From Methylobacterium ajmalii (lineage in GTDB: Bacteria; Pseudomonadota; Alphaproteobacteria; Rhizobiales; Beijerinckiaceae), in NCBI RefSeq assembly GCF_016613415.1, contig NZ_JACWCT010000004.1, positions 1-32,578 of the forward strand: a stretch of 32,578 bases of DNA, given 5' to 3'. The notes under the pieces were generated by a model. That model worked only from the letters and a program-made list of their open reading frames with translations, was not told where the DNA came from and ran no database searches. A program made the translations under genes and the position numbers. Positions 1-6,820 of this stretch are shown in pieces. Positions within the stretch are counted from its first letter, which is position 1, and every line of letters begins with the position of its first letter.

Positions 1-131
1 AAGGCCTGGCCCGAGACCGGATCGCGCGCCAGATGGTCCTGGACGAGGGCGGCCAGCCCGTCGAAGCCCTTGCGCATGTCAGTGTGCCCGGTGGCCAGCC
101 AGACGCGCGAGCCGGACGGGACAGGGATCAT
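1..131 (-). CDS. tnpB: IS66 TnpB (orf2) accessory protein, N-terminal part
   Basis: Only the first 43 codons are in the window. The translation starts MIPVPSG and continues through [18 protein letters not shown], the hallmark N-terminus of the IS66 orf2 protein (TnpB). This small protein is needed for IS66 transposition, but its biochemical role is not settled. The ATG overlaps the stop of tnpA in an ATGA arrangement, so the two genes are probably translationally coupled. The gene runs off the left edge of the window. Confidence 0.88.
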   Translation of the reverse strand, partial: MIPVPSGSRVWLATGHTDMRKGFDGLAALVQDHLARDPVSGQA

Positions 132-502
132 CGACCGAGCAGCGCGGCGATCGCGCCCTGCAGGAGCGTCAAGTCCACCCCGGTTGCGGCCCGCACCCGA
201 TGCCCGCCGGCCAGCTCGATCTCGATCAGGCTCGACCCGGCCGGCACGTCGGCTGTCGCCTTAGCCGGAGGCGGCAGGGCGAGCGGGATGAAGCTCGGCG
301 GCGCGGTGACAGTCCCATCCGGCTGCTCGGTCAGCAAGGCGCGCCGCCATCGAAACAGCAGGCTGGAGTGCAGACCGTGCCGGCGGGCTACCTCCGAGGC
401 GGTCGTGCCGGGATCGTTCGCCTCGGCCAGGATGGCGCGCTTCTGCTCAGGCGACCAGACGCGGCGCGTGCCTGCAACAACGACATGAGGAGAGTTGGTC
501 AT
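128..502 (-). CDS. tnpA: IS66 TnpA (orf1), HTH DNA-binding transposition protein
   Basis: A 124-residue protein of the IS66 TnpA (transposase_8-like) type. Near the N-terminus it reads [16 protein letters not shown], followed by [23 protein letters not shown], a helix-turn-helix typical of IS3/IS66 OrfA proteins. The middle is Pro/Ala-rich, and the end contains [12 protein letters not shown], also typical of the family. I chose the ATG at 502 rather than the upstream start at 547 because the conserved part follows it closely. The stop overlaps the tnpB start. The protein probably binds the element ends; catalysis is by TnpC, which lies outside the window. Confidence 0.85.
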   Translation of the reverse strand: MTNSPHVVVAGTRRVWSPEQKRAILAEANDPGTTASEVARRHGLHSSLLFRWRRALLTEQPDGTVTAPPSFIPLALPPPAKATADVPAGSSLIEIELAGGHRVRAATGVDLTLLQGAIAALLGR

Positions 503-601
503 AGGTCCAGACACAGGGCCGATACAGCGCCATCTGACGCCAGACACTGTATCCAGAGCAAAGCACTACAGGCACAAGGCGGCCGCCACCGAGAGCTTAC
601 T

Positions 602-955
602 CTCGCCATGCGCTCCGCCGGCCTTGTTCTCGTCCCAGCGCGGCCAAGTCTACTCGACTTGATGGCGACCGAGCCCACGCTTCGCGCGCTCGGTCAGATC
701 GGCCTCGCCGGACGCGTGGCGCTCCTGCTCACGCAGTGCCCCACTCAAGGGCAAGCGCGCACCGCCGCTTATGCCGCGCGCCTGCGGCGCTGGGGGCATC
801 TCGCAGAGCCTCCACTGACGCAGCGCGTGGACTGTCAGGACGCGCTGCTGGGCGGGCAGGGCGTCACCGAGTTCGCGTCGGCTGGCAAGGCCGCCGCTGA
901 GATCCGCGCCCTGTGGGCTTGGACCGAGCGACGCTTGGAGCAAACCCATCGATGA
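602..955 (+). pseudogene. parA: ParA-type partition ATPase, C-terminal remnant truncated by IS66
   Basis: The open frame after the IS end encodes about 117 residues matching the C-terminal third of plasmid ParA ATPases. The segment LVLVPARPSLLDLMAT corresponds to the family strand and loop that usually reads VLIPVQPSPLD, followed by a VALLLTQCP strand (family: VLN.) and a helical tail ending ERRLEQTHR. The Walker A and B regions are absent because the IS66 end lies immediately upstream. An ATG at 608 could start a short product, but it could not hydrolyse ATP. The stop overlaps the start of the next gene (ATGA), the usual arrangement of a parA with its small partner gene. The missing 5' half may lie beyond the IS, outside the window. 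Confidence 0.75.
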
Positions 956-1275
956 GCAAGCCGACCCAACGCCCTTCGAAGCGCCTCTCCCTGCTCAGCG
1001 ACTTAGACGATCTTGTCGAAGCATCAACCGGCATCGAAGCTGACTCGAAAGATCGGATGCTCACCGGGGGGCATCGTGGCGTCCCGTCCTCAGGCCGTGC
1101 TCCGGCACCTACGCGGCGCACGTCGGTCTACCTGCCGGCCGCAACGTTACGGCGCCTGAAAGAGGTCGCCCTCGCACGCGATTGCAAGGTGAACGATCTC
1201 CTCGTCGAGGGCGCGGAGGCCGTCCTGCGCGAAAGTGGCCACCTGCCATCGCCGACCTCTCAAGACACGAGCTGA
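952..1275 (+). CDS. Ribbon-helix-helix partition partner (ParG/small ParB-like)
   Basis: A 107-residue protein whose first half is basic and poorly structured, and whose second half carries RRTSVYLPAATLRRLKEVAL followed by KVNDLLVEGAEAVLRE, the beta-strand/helix/helix pattern of a ribbon-helix-helix DNA-binding dimer. The start overlaps the stop of the parA remnant. In plasmid segregation cassettes a small RHH protein downstream of parA normally binds the centromere and represses the operon; that role is inferred here from position and fold. The flexible N-terminus is where ParG-type proteins contact their ATPase. With parA broken, the cassette is probably no longer active in partition unless another ParA acts on it. 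Confidence 0.62.
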   Translation: MSKPTQRPSKRLSLLSDLDDLVEASTGIEADSKDRMLTGGHRGVPSSGRAPAPTRRTSVYLPAATLRRLKEVALARDCKVNDLLVEGAEAVLRESGHLPSPTSQDTS

Positions 1276-1296
1276 GCGTGCTCGCCTCTCCAGCAA

Positions 1297-1328
1297 GAGC
1301 ATCGTGATGCCACGGCGTCACGATGCTC
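1297..1328. terminator. Hairpin after the partition gene
   Basis: Perfect 11-bp inverted repeat: GAGCATCGTGA at 1297-1307 and TCACGATGCTC at 1318-1328, separated by 10 nt. It begins 21 nt after the stop of the RHH gene. No T-run follows, so it could be a terminator that relies on stem stability, or a protein-binding site of the partition locus. A smaller hairpin (GACGC/GCGTC, 1338-1351) follows. Confidence 0.4.
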
Positions 1329-1502
1329 CAAGTCCATGACGCTTTGGCGTCGAGGCATCTCAGCATCACAGCGCACCAGTAGCGGAGCGTCGTGAGCCCT
1401 TCATCCTCCGAAGCCGGGCGAAGACCGCCCCGGCCGCCATCCCCCCGCCGCCACGCCCCTCGGCTGGCAACCTCTCAGCATGACTATCGGGAACCGACGA
1501 TC

Positions 1503-2618
1503 ATGGACGACGCACGATACACCCTCCATCCCTCCTCCGATCGGGATAGCCGTCACGACCCAGCGACCATCGCCACGCTCCTCGGCCACATCCGCCACGA
1601 CCTCGTCCGCCAGCGCTTCCGCCTGTCCCTGATGGGAGCGCAGGTCCCTGAGGTCGTCAACGTGACGTCAGATCGGCCCGACGTCGCGGTCGCTGACGTC
1701 GACCGGTCGGCACAGCATCGCATGACGCCCGAATTCTCGGACGAGGCGCGCCGTCTCGCAGTTCGAGAGCATCTCAACGACCAAATGCGCCCCATCCTGC
1801 GCGCAGTCGCTCAGATTGCTGGCCTCGACTTGGCGATCTGGAAGGCGCGGATCGATGGTCCGATGCCGTTGACAGATCCCGATCTCGTGCAAGCGCTGCC
1901 CGCGGTGTTCGCGTCCGGTGCCTTCCGGGAAGCCCGCCGAGCGTGTCGCGACCTTACCTTACTGCCACCGGAGCTAAAGGTTTATGGCGAAAAGCCGTTC
2001 GACCTCGGCTTCCGCGGACGCCCGCCCGCGAAGATTCTGGCCGATCACCCGTGCTGGGATCTCCCATTCTTACCTGGAGCCCAGACCCTCGATTGCTGGA
2101 CCATACACGATGCCTCCGAATTCATGTCCAGCTGGCCGCCTGATCCCGGCGACCTGAAGGAACCGATGGATGCCTGGGACGCGCTTACTGCCGACCTCTG
2201 GCTTCGCCAGCACAAGCTCTCTGACGGCCAAGAGGCGGATAGGAGAAATCCGGTCGTCGCGTACAGGGAGGGGCGTACGAAGAAGAGCCCGCTCAAGGTT
2301 CTGGCCGGACTCGACGAGGACGCCCTGCTAGTCTTAACCGACGCGGTACTCTGCGAGCGTTTGCGCCGCGATGTGATGGCCGTGCTGATGCAGGATCGTG
2401 CCGACCTGATCCACGCGGGCCTTGAGATGGTGGCGTGCGGGTACCTATGCCTGGACGACGTGCGCGCGGCGCTTGCATTCCATGACGACGCTCAGGAGGA
2501 CGCCTTCGCGGAGGCTTTCGCCGAGAACGACGACTGGATGAGTGAATGGATCGTCGATTGGAGTGTTTGGCTGATCAGCAGATATGATTGGCCGCTGGTC
2601 GCTGCCTCTCGTGCCTGA
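1503..2618 (+). CDS. Hypothetical protein of plasmid backbone, 371 aa
   Basis: I do not recognise this protein. From the ATG at 1503 it has 371 residues; a GTG at 1392 would add 37 Pro/Arg-rich residues that look non-conserved, so I prefer the ATG although no strong ribosome-binding site is visible for either. No signal peptide or membrane segment is apparent. The central part contains ELKVYGEKPFDLGFRGRPP and a Trp-rich stretch (WDLPFLPG, CWTIHDASEFMSSWPPDPGD). The end is acidic (DDAQEDAFAEAFAENDDW) and then aromatic. It lies alone between the partition genes and the iteron-like repeats. A replication or plasmid-maintenance role is possible from position only; no nuclease, helicase or winged-helix motif supports it. 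Confidence 0.6.
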   Translation: MDDARYTLHPSSDRDSRHDPATIATLLGHIRHDLVRQRFRLSLMGAQVPEVVNVTSDRPDVAVADVDRSAQHRMTPEFSDEARRLAVREHLNDQMRPILRAVAQIAGLDLAIWKARIDGPMPLTDPDLVQALPAVFASGAFREARRACRDLTLLPPELKVYGEKPFDLGFRGRPPAKILADHPCWDLPFLPGAQTLDCWTIHDASEFMSSWPPDPGDLKEPMDAWDALTADLWLRQHKLSDGQEADRRNPVVAYREGRTKKSPLKVLAGLDEDALLVLTDAVLCERLRRDVMAVLMQDRADLIHAGLEMVACGYLCLDDVRAALAFHDDAQEDAFAEAFAENDDWMSEWIVDWSVWLISRYDWPLVAASRA

Positions 2619-2703
2619 GGCTTAGATTGCGGGATACCGAAGCCGGAAGGCAAGGCCGGGCCAGGCACCTGTTGCTGCGAGCGCTGCGAAGACGAGGCAA
2701 GGA

Positions 2704-2730
2704 GCTGTCGGATCGTCCTGATCCGACAGC
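2704..2730. terminator. Perfect 11-bp hairpin after the hypothetical gene
   Basis: GCTGTCGGATC (2704-2714) is repeated inverted as GATCCGACAGC (2720-2730) around a 5-nt loop, 85 nt after the stop at 2618. It is strong enough to act as a transcription terminator but is followed by GGGGCC rather than T residues, so an operator or origin element is an alternative. Confidence 0.5.
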
Positions 2731-2847
2731 GGGGCCTGGGGTACGACGCCGTAAGATATCCTGCTTTCGAACAACGGCAGAAGTTCGAGTAGTTGGGCTC
2801 AGCCGGCGCCCCTCCGCTCGGACTTAGGATCGAGGTGGTCGCCGTCA

Positions 2848-2911
2848 CGTGGGATATCACCAAAATTGGATAGACGTCGGTTATCACTCCCAACCCTACG
2901 TCGGTTATCGC
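2848..2911 (+). repeat. Iteron-like direct repeats, three copies
   Basis: Two exact copies of ACGTCGGTTATC start at 2874 and 2898 (24 bp apart). In register with a 13-base core CGTCGGTTATCRC (2875-2887 and 2899-2911), a degenerate third copy CGTGGGATATCAC lies at 2848-2860, 27 bp upstream, matching the 2875 copy at 11 of 13 positions. Spacing of a little over two helical turns is typical of Rep-binding iterons or partition sites. No replication gene lies beside it, so the function is open. Confidence 0.45.
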
Positions 2912-3111
2912 TTTGAGCCTGAAAGACGTTCACTGACAGAGCGTTGCCGCCCGAGAGCCCGGGGGCTGATCGTGCCGAGATCGATGAGACGAGAACCGAG
3001 GCGGGGTGAAGCAAAGACAGTTCGCGAACACCGGGAGTAATGCGACGACGGAGGGCGGCGAGGCATCTGTGCTCTCTTCCTCACGAACACGAAGAGATCA
3101 CAACCTACGAC

Positions 3112-3439
3112 ATGCCCGCCGGCGAGAACGAGGCTGGCTGCGATCTCGAGCTGGCGAGGCTCTGGGTGCGCGCTCGCGCCGATCATACGGGCCCATACCG
3201 AGGCAGTTTCCCCCACGAACTGCAGCGATTTCATCCGAGCCAGGACGGAAAGCTGTCCGCCCGCATTTGCGACCTTTCGTGGACGCCTGGAGCGCGCCGC
3301 GGAGGTGCGGTTATCGCCCGACGAGTTCACGCTCTTCCTATCGCTGACGCTCGACCCCTTGCGAGCCTTGAGCGCTCGGATCGTCGGCGTTGCGGCCCGA
3401 TCGGGGAGCCTGAAGCAAGTCGAAACACAGCAAACTTAG
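3112..3439 (+). pseudogene. Frameshifted OB-fold remnant related to the exonuclease VII-like genes
   Basis: From an ATG at 3112 the frame reads LWVRARADHTG, then HELQRFHPSQDGKLSARICDL. This parallels the N-terminal OB-fold of the gene at 3652 (LRVRARVERP, then LELQPVDPDRTGRLHAFL). Near 3274 the similarity and coding-like codon use move to the +1 frame, which reads FRGRLERAAEVRLSPDEFT and then LRALSARIVGVAARSG before a stop at 3437. That second part resembles the last OB strands of the full-size paralogue (LDPAALVNRTVVLRLQ, QARVIAVISVG). I read it as one small OB-fold gene broken by a single-base shift. A sequencing error, or a +1 slip at the CTTT there, cannot be excluded. The homology is by eye and weak. 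Confidence 0.4.
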
Positions 3440-3468
3440 AAGAACATAATCAAGCGAAAGGCGACGCG

Positions 3469-3494
3469 CTCCCGAGCCTCTGCGGCTGCGGGAG
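3469..3494. terminator. Imperfect hairpin after the OB-fold remnant
   Basis: CTCCCGAGCC at 3469-3478 pairs with GGCTGCGGGAG at 3484-3494 with one bulged base and a 5-nt loop. It lies 30 nt after the remnant's stop and upstream of the exonuclease VII-like operon. No T-run follows. Confidence 0.3.
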
Positions 3495-3527
3495 CGGAGG
3501 GGAAAGCAGTCCAATCACAGCAGATCA

Positions 3528-3544
3528 GGCGAAGGCCCTTCGCC
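3528..3544. promoter_or_regulatory. 17-bp perfect palindrome upstream of exonuclease VII-like operon
   Basis: GGCGAAGG-C-CCTTCGCC is a perfect 8-1-8 palindrome. The half-site CCTTCGCC recurs at 3618-3625, 26 nt before the first ATG of the operon at 3652. A palindrome plus repeated half-site in an upstream region suggests an operator, but no matching regulator gene is next to it and no clear -35/-10 pair is visible. Confidence 0.35.
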
Positions 3545-3651
3545 CCAAAAGCCCAAGGAGGACGGGGACGGCAGAACGCGGCGCTCGGACAGCGCTCGCT
3601 GGACGGTCGGTGAGGCGCCTTCGCCCCTTCCCCTGACGATGGACATCACAA

Positions 3652-4590
3652 ATGACAGATACAGATCATGACGCGCCCACCGGCGCGAACGAGCCCGGCC
3701 GCCCGCACGAGTCGCCGGGCTTGCGGGTGCGCGCACGGGTCGAGCGCCCGCGCCGGCACAAGGACGGCCTTACCCTCGAACTCCAACCTGTCGATCCTGA
3801 CCGTACCGGAAGGCTTCACGCCTTCCTCTCCGGCGACCTCATCCGCGAGATCCAGGACGCGACCGGCATCCTGCTCGATCCCGGTGCGATCATCGGCGAA
3901 CACGAACTCAAGCTGACCTTCGTGGCCGAGCCGCTGGGCAACCTCACCGCGGGGGTCGCCGGCTTCGTGCGCGACGCCTTCCTGACGGGATGGGCCGAGC
4001 AGGACGCTGTGGTTCGGGATGGCCTGGAAGCCGACTATTTGTGGGTCCGGCAGCACGACCTGCCGGTCCCGCGCCGGCTCCGGCGGGTGTTCCTAATCGA
4101 GCCGGATGACGGCGCTCAGCACCCGCTGGTCAATGCCCTCGCCCATTGGTGGGATCAGGGCGCCATCGAGTTGATCCGACATCCGATCGCGTTCGAGCAG
4201 CCGGGCTCGGTCGCCGCGCTTCGGCATGCGTTCGATTGTGCGATCGATCAGTACGAGTGGGGTTCCCTGGACGTGGTGGTCGTGGACCCGGGCTGTGGGT
4301 TCGCGTTCCGCGAGCTGTCGGACGACGGGCTGATGCGTCAGGTCGCCGTTTTGCCGGTGCCGGTGATCACGCGCCGCGCGTCGTCGCCGACGCTGCTCGA
4401 CGGCTTGGCCCACCGCTGTTTCGATCACCCGGACGAGATCCTGGCCTTCCTCGCCGGCATCCTCCGGCAGGAGCTGCGGCTGGCCGACCGGGCGCGGCTC
4501 GATGCGATCGCCGAACTGATCGAGGCGATCCCCAAGCCCACGCGCAAGGCGAAGACGCCGCACGGCAAGCCCGGGCCGCTGTTCGACTGA
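3652..4590 (+). CDS. Short, catalytically degenerate exonuclease VII large-subunit paralogue
   Basis: A 312-residue protein that follows XseA in outline. It has an OB-fold-like N-terminus (residues 24-92, RVRARVERP to LKLTFVAEP) and a Rossmann-like domain beginning LPVPRRLRRVFLIEPDDG, where XseA reads LP...RIGVVTS.TGA. It continues LDVVVVDPGCGF (residues 207-217), where XseA has DVLIVGRGGGS, then LPVPVITRRASSPT, where XseA has IPVVSAVGHETD. The residues needed for cleavage in E. coli XseA (D155, R205, H238, D241) all appear to be replaced, so it is probably a non-catalytic paralogue. It lacks the long coiled-coil region and C-terminal domain of XseA and ends in a basic tail (KPTRKAKTPHGKPG). 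It is the first of three same-strand genes. The assignment rests on pattern similarity, not a search. Confidence 0.6.
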   Translation: MTDTDHDAPTGANEPGRPHESPGLRVRARVERPRRHKDGLTLELQPVDPDRTGRLHAFLSGDLIREIQDATGILLDPGAIIGEHELKLTFVAEPLGNLTAGVAGFVRDAFLTGWAEQDAVVRDGLEADYLWVRQHDLPVPRRLRRVFLIEPDDGAQHPLVNALAHWWDQGAIELIRHPIAFEQPGSVAALRHAFDCAIDQYEWGSLDVVVVDPGCGFAFRELSDDGLMRQVAVLPVPVITRRASSPTLLDGLAHRCFDHPDEILAFLAGILRQELRLADRARLDAIAELIEAIPKPTRKAKTPHGKPGPLFD

Positions 4591-4667
4591 CGCCACCCTC
4601 GACGATCCGGCCGCCGGCATGCTGGCCGCCGGACCACTGCCCCATCCCGACCTCAGCGAACGACACG

Positions 4668-6092
4668 ATGCGACACCACAGATTCTTTCCTAAGACCCAC
4701 GGGGGGCCTGTACCCCCGGCTGAACCGGGCGATGCCCGTCCTCCTCCTATCCCGCTGGACGACGCAGGGGCGACCCGGGTCGCCGACGAGATCCGCGAGC
4801 TCCGCGATCTGCTCGGCTGGCTGCGCCAACGCCTGCGAGGCGAGCACACGGTGCGGGCCAGCGTCCTGACCGTCGCACCCCTCGGGTCCGACGGACACCT
4901 GCTCCTGCTCGGCGAGGCCGATCCAAGCAGTAGCCTCGAGCCGCCCCGGCTCAAGGTTCGGCTCGCCGCTGCCGACCTCGCCGCCTGCCGGGATGCGATC
5001 GGCGACGCCCTCGATCCGGCGGCCTTGGTCAACAGGACCGTCGTGCTCCGGCTGCAAACCAGCCTGCGTCAGCGCTACGGGCGCGGTGCCGGGGTACAAG
5101 CCAGGGTCATCGCTGTGATCTCGGTCGGCGCGGTGCCGGTCGAGGGCGAGATCCAGCGGGAGAGGACGCTGCAGCGCCTGAGGCGCGAGGGGCGCCGCTT
5201 AGGCCCGGGGACCTGGGAGGTGCCCGAGGATCCGCGCCACATCGCGCTGATCGCCGCCGAGTTCGGCGATGCCCGTCGCGACGTCGAGCACGTCCTGCGC
5301 CCACTGGAGGAGAACGGCCTGATCCGGCTCCACCGGATCTACGCGATGTTCGAGGGACCGTCGGCGGAGCACTCGTTGAGCGAGGCGTTCGGCCGAGCGG
5401 GCGAGCTGCACCGCGAGCACGGCCTATCGGCGACCCTGGTCTGCCGAGGGGGCGGTCCGGTCGAGGGCTTCCAGGCCCTCAACGCCTACGCGACCGTGCG
5501 CGCGGCCACCGGGGCTCCGAACGTCATCGCAGGGCTCGGCCATGCCGGGACGCCGCTCACCGCCCTGGATGCGGTCGCGGCGCGATCTGAGCCGACCCCG
5601 ACGGCCGCGGCGATACTGGTGCGCCGGCTTGTCGAGGCCACCGGCGTACGAGCCGAGCGCGCGCTCGCGGCGTTCGACGCCGCCCTCGCGGAGAATCTGG
5701 AGGCGGCTGGGCGCATCGCCCTGGCGGGGGCCTTGCAGGGCTTCGCCGCGAGCCTCGGCGATCTCGCGGAACTCGCCGATCGGCGGCTGCGACAGCTCAA
5801 TCGAGGCGTTGAGCGCAGCCTGCTGACCGGCCTTGCCGCGGCAGCTGGCGTTGGGACCGGCGCGACAGCCGAGATCAAGCCATATGCCGCTCCCATCGAG
5901 GTGCTCGGCTTCGGCGATGGGGATGACGACGACCCGGCCTGGGAGCCGGGTTGGGCGCTGGTGACGGCGGCCGACACCGGCCTCGTCATCGAGCGCTATC
6001 GCGAGCTCAAGTCCCACATGCCGCTGTTCCTGCACTTCCGCGACGGGACGATCTTCGTCCGGGTCGTGCCGACCTTCGTCACATACAACTGA
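4668..6092 (+). CDS. Exonuclease VII large-subunit (XseA)-like nuclease
   Basis: The 474-residue length is close to E. coli XseA (456). Order: a leader, an OB-fold (about 60-155), a catalytic domain (190-320), an Ala-rich helical region (320-395), and the XseA-type C-terminal segment (GWALVTAADTG, then LHFRDGTIFVRVV, 428-467). Catalytic signatures: GDARRDVEHVL (D205, equivalent to E. coli D155), LVCRGGGPVEG (R260, equivalent to R205), GLGHAGTPLTALD (H292, equivalent to H238) and PTPTAAA. The fourth catalytic position (E. coli D241) is Thr295 here, so activity may be altered. ExoVII degrades single-stranded DNA without metal. The ATG at 4668 is the first after the stop of the previous gene. 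The helical region is shorter and less heptad-like than in chromosomal XseA. It is divergent enough to be an accessory variant rather than a housekeeping copy. Confidence 0.8.
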   Translation: MRHHRFFPKTHGGPVPPAEPGDARPPPIPLDDAGATRVADEIRELRDLLGWLRQRLRGEHTVRASVLTVAPLGSDGHLLLLGEADPSSSLEPPRLKVRLAAADLAACRDAIGDALDPAALVNRTVVLRLQTSLRQRYGRGAGVQARVIAVISVGAVPVEGEIQRERTLQRLRREGRRLGPGTWEVPEDPRHIALIAAEFGDARRDVEHVLRPLEENGLIRLHRIYAMFEGPSAEHSLSEAFGRAGELHREHGLSATLVCRGGGPVEGFQALNAYATVRAATGAPNVIAGLGHAGTPLTALDAVAARSEPTPTAAAILVRRLVEATGVRAERALAAFDAALAENLEAAGRIALAGALQGFAASLGDLAELADRRLRQLNRGVERSLLTGLAAAAGVGTGATAEIKPYAAPIEVLGFGDGDDDDPAWEPGWALVTAADTGLVIERYRELKSHMPLFLHFRDGTIFVRVVPTFVTYN

Positions 6093-6113
6093 TCTGCGAC
6101 CAGGAGATTGACC

Positions 6114-6305
6114 ATGTCCAAGACCCGCTCACCCGAGACGCCGAGCTTCCTGACCGCGGTCCGGCGCATCGAGGCGCTGACCCAGGAAATCCAAAAGGAC
6201 GGATTGTCCGCCTTCGAGAAGGCCGAGGCCGCCTATGTCGAGGTGCAAGAGTTGCGCGCCGTGCTGAACGCCCGGATCGCTGACCTGCGCCGCCGGTCGG
6301 CATAG
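6114..6305 (+). CDS. Exonuclease VII small-subunit (XseB)-like protein
   Basis: A 63-residue, almost wholly helical protein. SFLTAVRRIEALTQEIQKDG matches the XseB pattern SFE.AL..LE.IV..LE.GD, followed by FEKAEAAYVEVQELRAVLNARI (XseB: LEEAL..YE.G..L...C...L). It is shorter than E. coli XseB (80 residues) and lacks the acidic tail. The ATG at 6114 is chosen over a TTG at 6108 because AGGAG at 6102-6106 sits 7 nt upstream of it. It starts 21 nt after the XseA-like gene. In ExoVII several XseB subunits coat the XseA coiled coil and are needed for activity; the same partnership is expected here. A strong hairpin follows the stop. Confidence 0.7.
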   Translation: MSKTRSPETPSFLTAVRRIEALTQEIQKDGLSAFEKAEAAYVEVQELRAVLNARIADLRRRSA

Positions 6306-6320
6306 CCCGAGGATCCGGGT

Positions 6321-6348
6321 CACCGCCGATGTCATACCATCGGCGGTG
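6321..6348. terminator. Strong hairpin after the exonuclease VII-like operon
   Basis: CACCGCCGATG (6321-6331) and CATCGGCGGTG (6338-6348) form a perfect 11-bp stem with a 6-nt loop, 15 nt after the stop at 6305. There is no T-run, as is common in GC-rich alphaproteobacteria. Confidence 0.6.
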
Positions 6349-6363
6349 GCGCCTGAGGAAACA

Positions 6364-6387
6364 CATCCGCGACGCCCGTCGCGGATG
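6364..6387. terminator. Second tandem hairpin
   Basis: CATCCGCGAC (6364-6373) and GTCGCGGATG (6378-6387) form a perfect 10-bp stem with a 4-nt loop, 15 nt beyond the first hairpin. The pair may terminate transcription from both directions. Confidence 0.45.
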
Positions 6388-6820
6388 CCGCCTCGGGAGA
6401 GGCATGGGTACCTATCCAAACCCCGGAAGGGCCGATTACCTCTGCCTCGGACAAAGCGTCAGCTACGGTCGGACGTGTTGCCTAAAAAAACGCCATTCCG
6501 GACATGCTCTTGTTGGAGCGGATGACAATCTTTGAGAGCCGCCGGCCGTAATGGGATTTGCTGACGCAAATGCGGACGGACTGATTGCGACCAAACGCCA
6601 TCGTTCACACGTAGCCCTTCGGATCCCGATAGCGGACGTGTGCTGGACGGCTCCTCTGGCTGCTTTGCGCCCATCCCGGTCATTCACGAAGCCGCGGACG
6701 CCACTCCATAGCGGACGTTCACCGTGACGGCAGCGGCCGCCCATTCGCATAAGGGTACGCTATGAAACGAGGAGCGATCCGGTATTCCAAGGCTGTTTCC
6801 AGGCTAACAACCGGTTCCGG

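Larger units (their letters stand above)
1..600 (-). mobile_element. IS66-family insertion sequence, one end (partial)
   Basis: The stretch holds the first two IS66 genes (tnpA and the start of tnpB), read leftward; tnpC and the other end lie outside the window. The outer end is placed at 600 because the leftward strand there begins GTAAGCT, close to the GTAAGCG start common to IS66 terminal repeats, and because a parA reading frame becomes recognisable immediately to the right. The exact boundary is inferred, and the target duplication cannot be checked with one end only. Confidence 0.75.
2619..3111. other. Non-coding stretch with hairpin and repeats
   Basis: Nearly 500 bases with no convincing gene on either strand; the short open frames here lack recognisable domains and consistent codon use. 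The region contains a perfect hairpin (2704-2730) and three short iteron-like repeats (2848-2911), described separately. Confidence 0.5.
6306..6820. other. Non-coding stretch between the exonuclease VII-like operon and the metal island
   Basis: About 515 bases with two strong hairpins at the left (6321-6348 and 6364-6387) and, from about 6463 to 6750, sequence debris with repeated GCGGAC words (for example TAGCGGACGT at 6632 and 6709). No open frame has a recognisable domain. The genes on both sides point towards it (rightward and leftward), so it also serves as the transcription stop region. Confidence 0.5.

Noticed and set aside
1392..1502. GTG start giving a longer hypothetical protein
   Set aside because: The added 37 residues are Pro/Arg-rich and look like non-coding GC-rich sequence; the ATG at 1503 is preferred.
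3270..3280. Programmed +1 frameshift at CTTT
   Set aside because: The slippery word is there but no in-frame stop or stimulatory element follows it; a broken gene or sequence error is simpler.
2905..3330. Leftward 141-codon open frame opposite the OB-fold remnant
   Set aside because: No recognisable domain and less convincing codon use than the rightward reading.
4146..4667. Upstream extension of the XseA-like gene
   Set aside because: It overlaps the preceding gene in another frame and is Arg/Gly/Ala-rich; the ATG at 4668 fits the operon layout.
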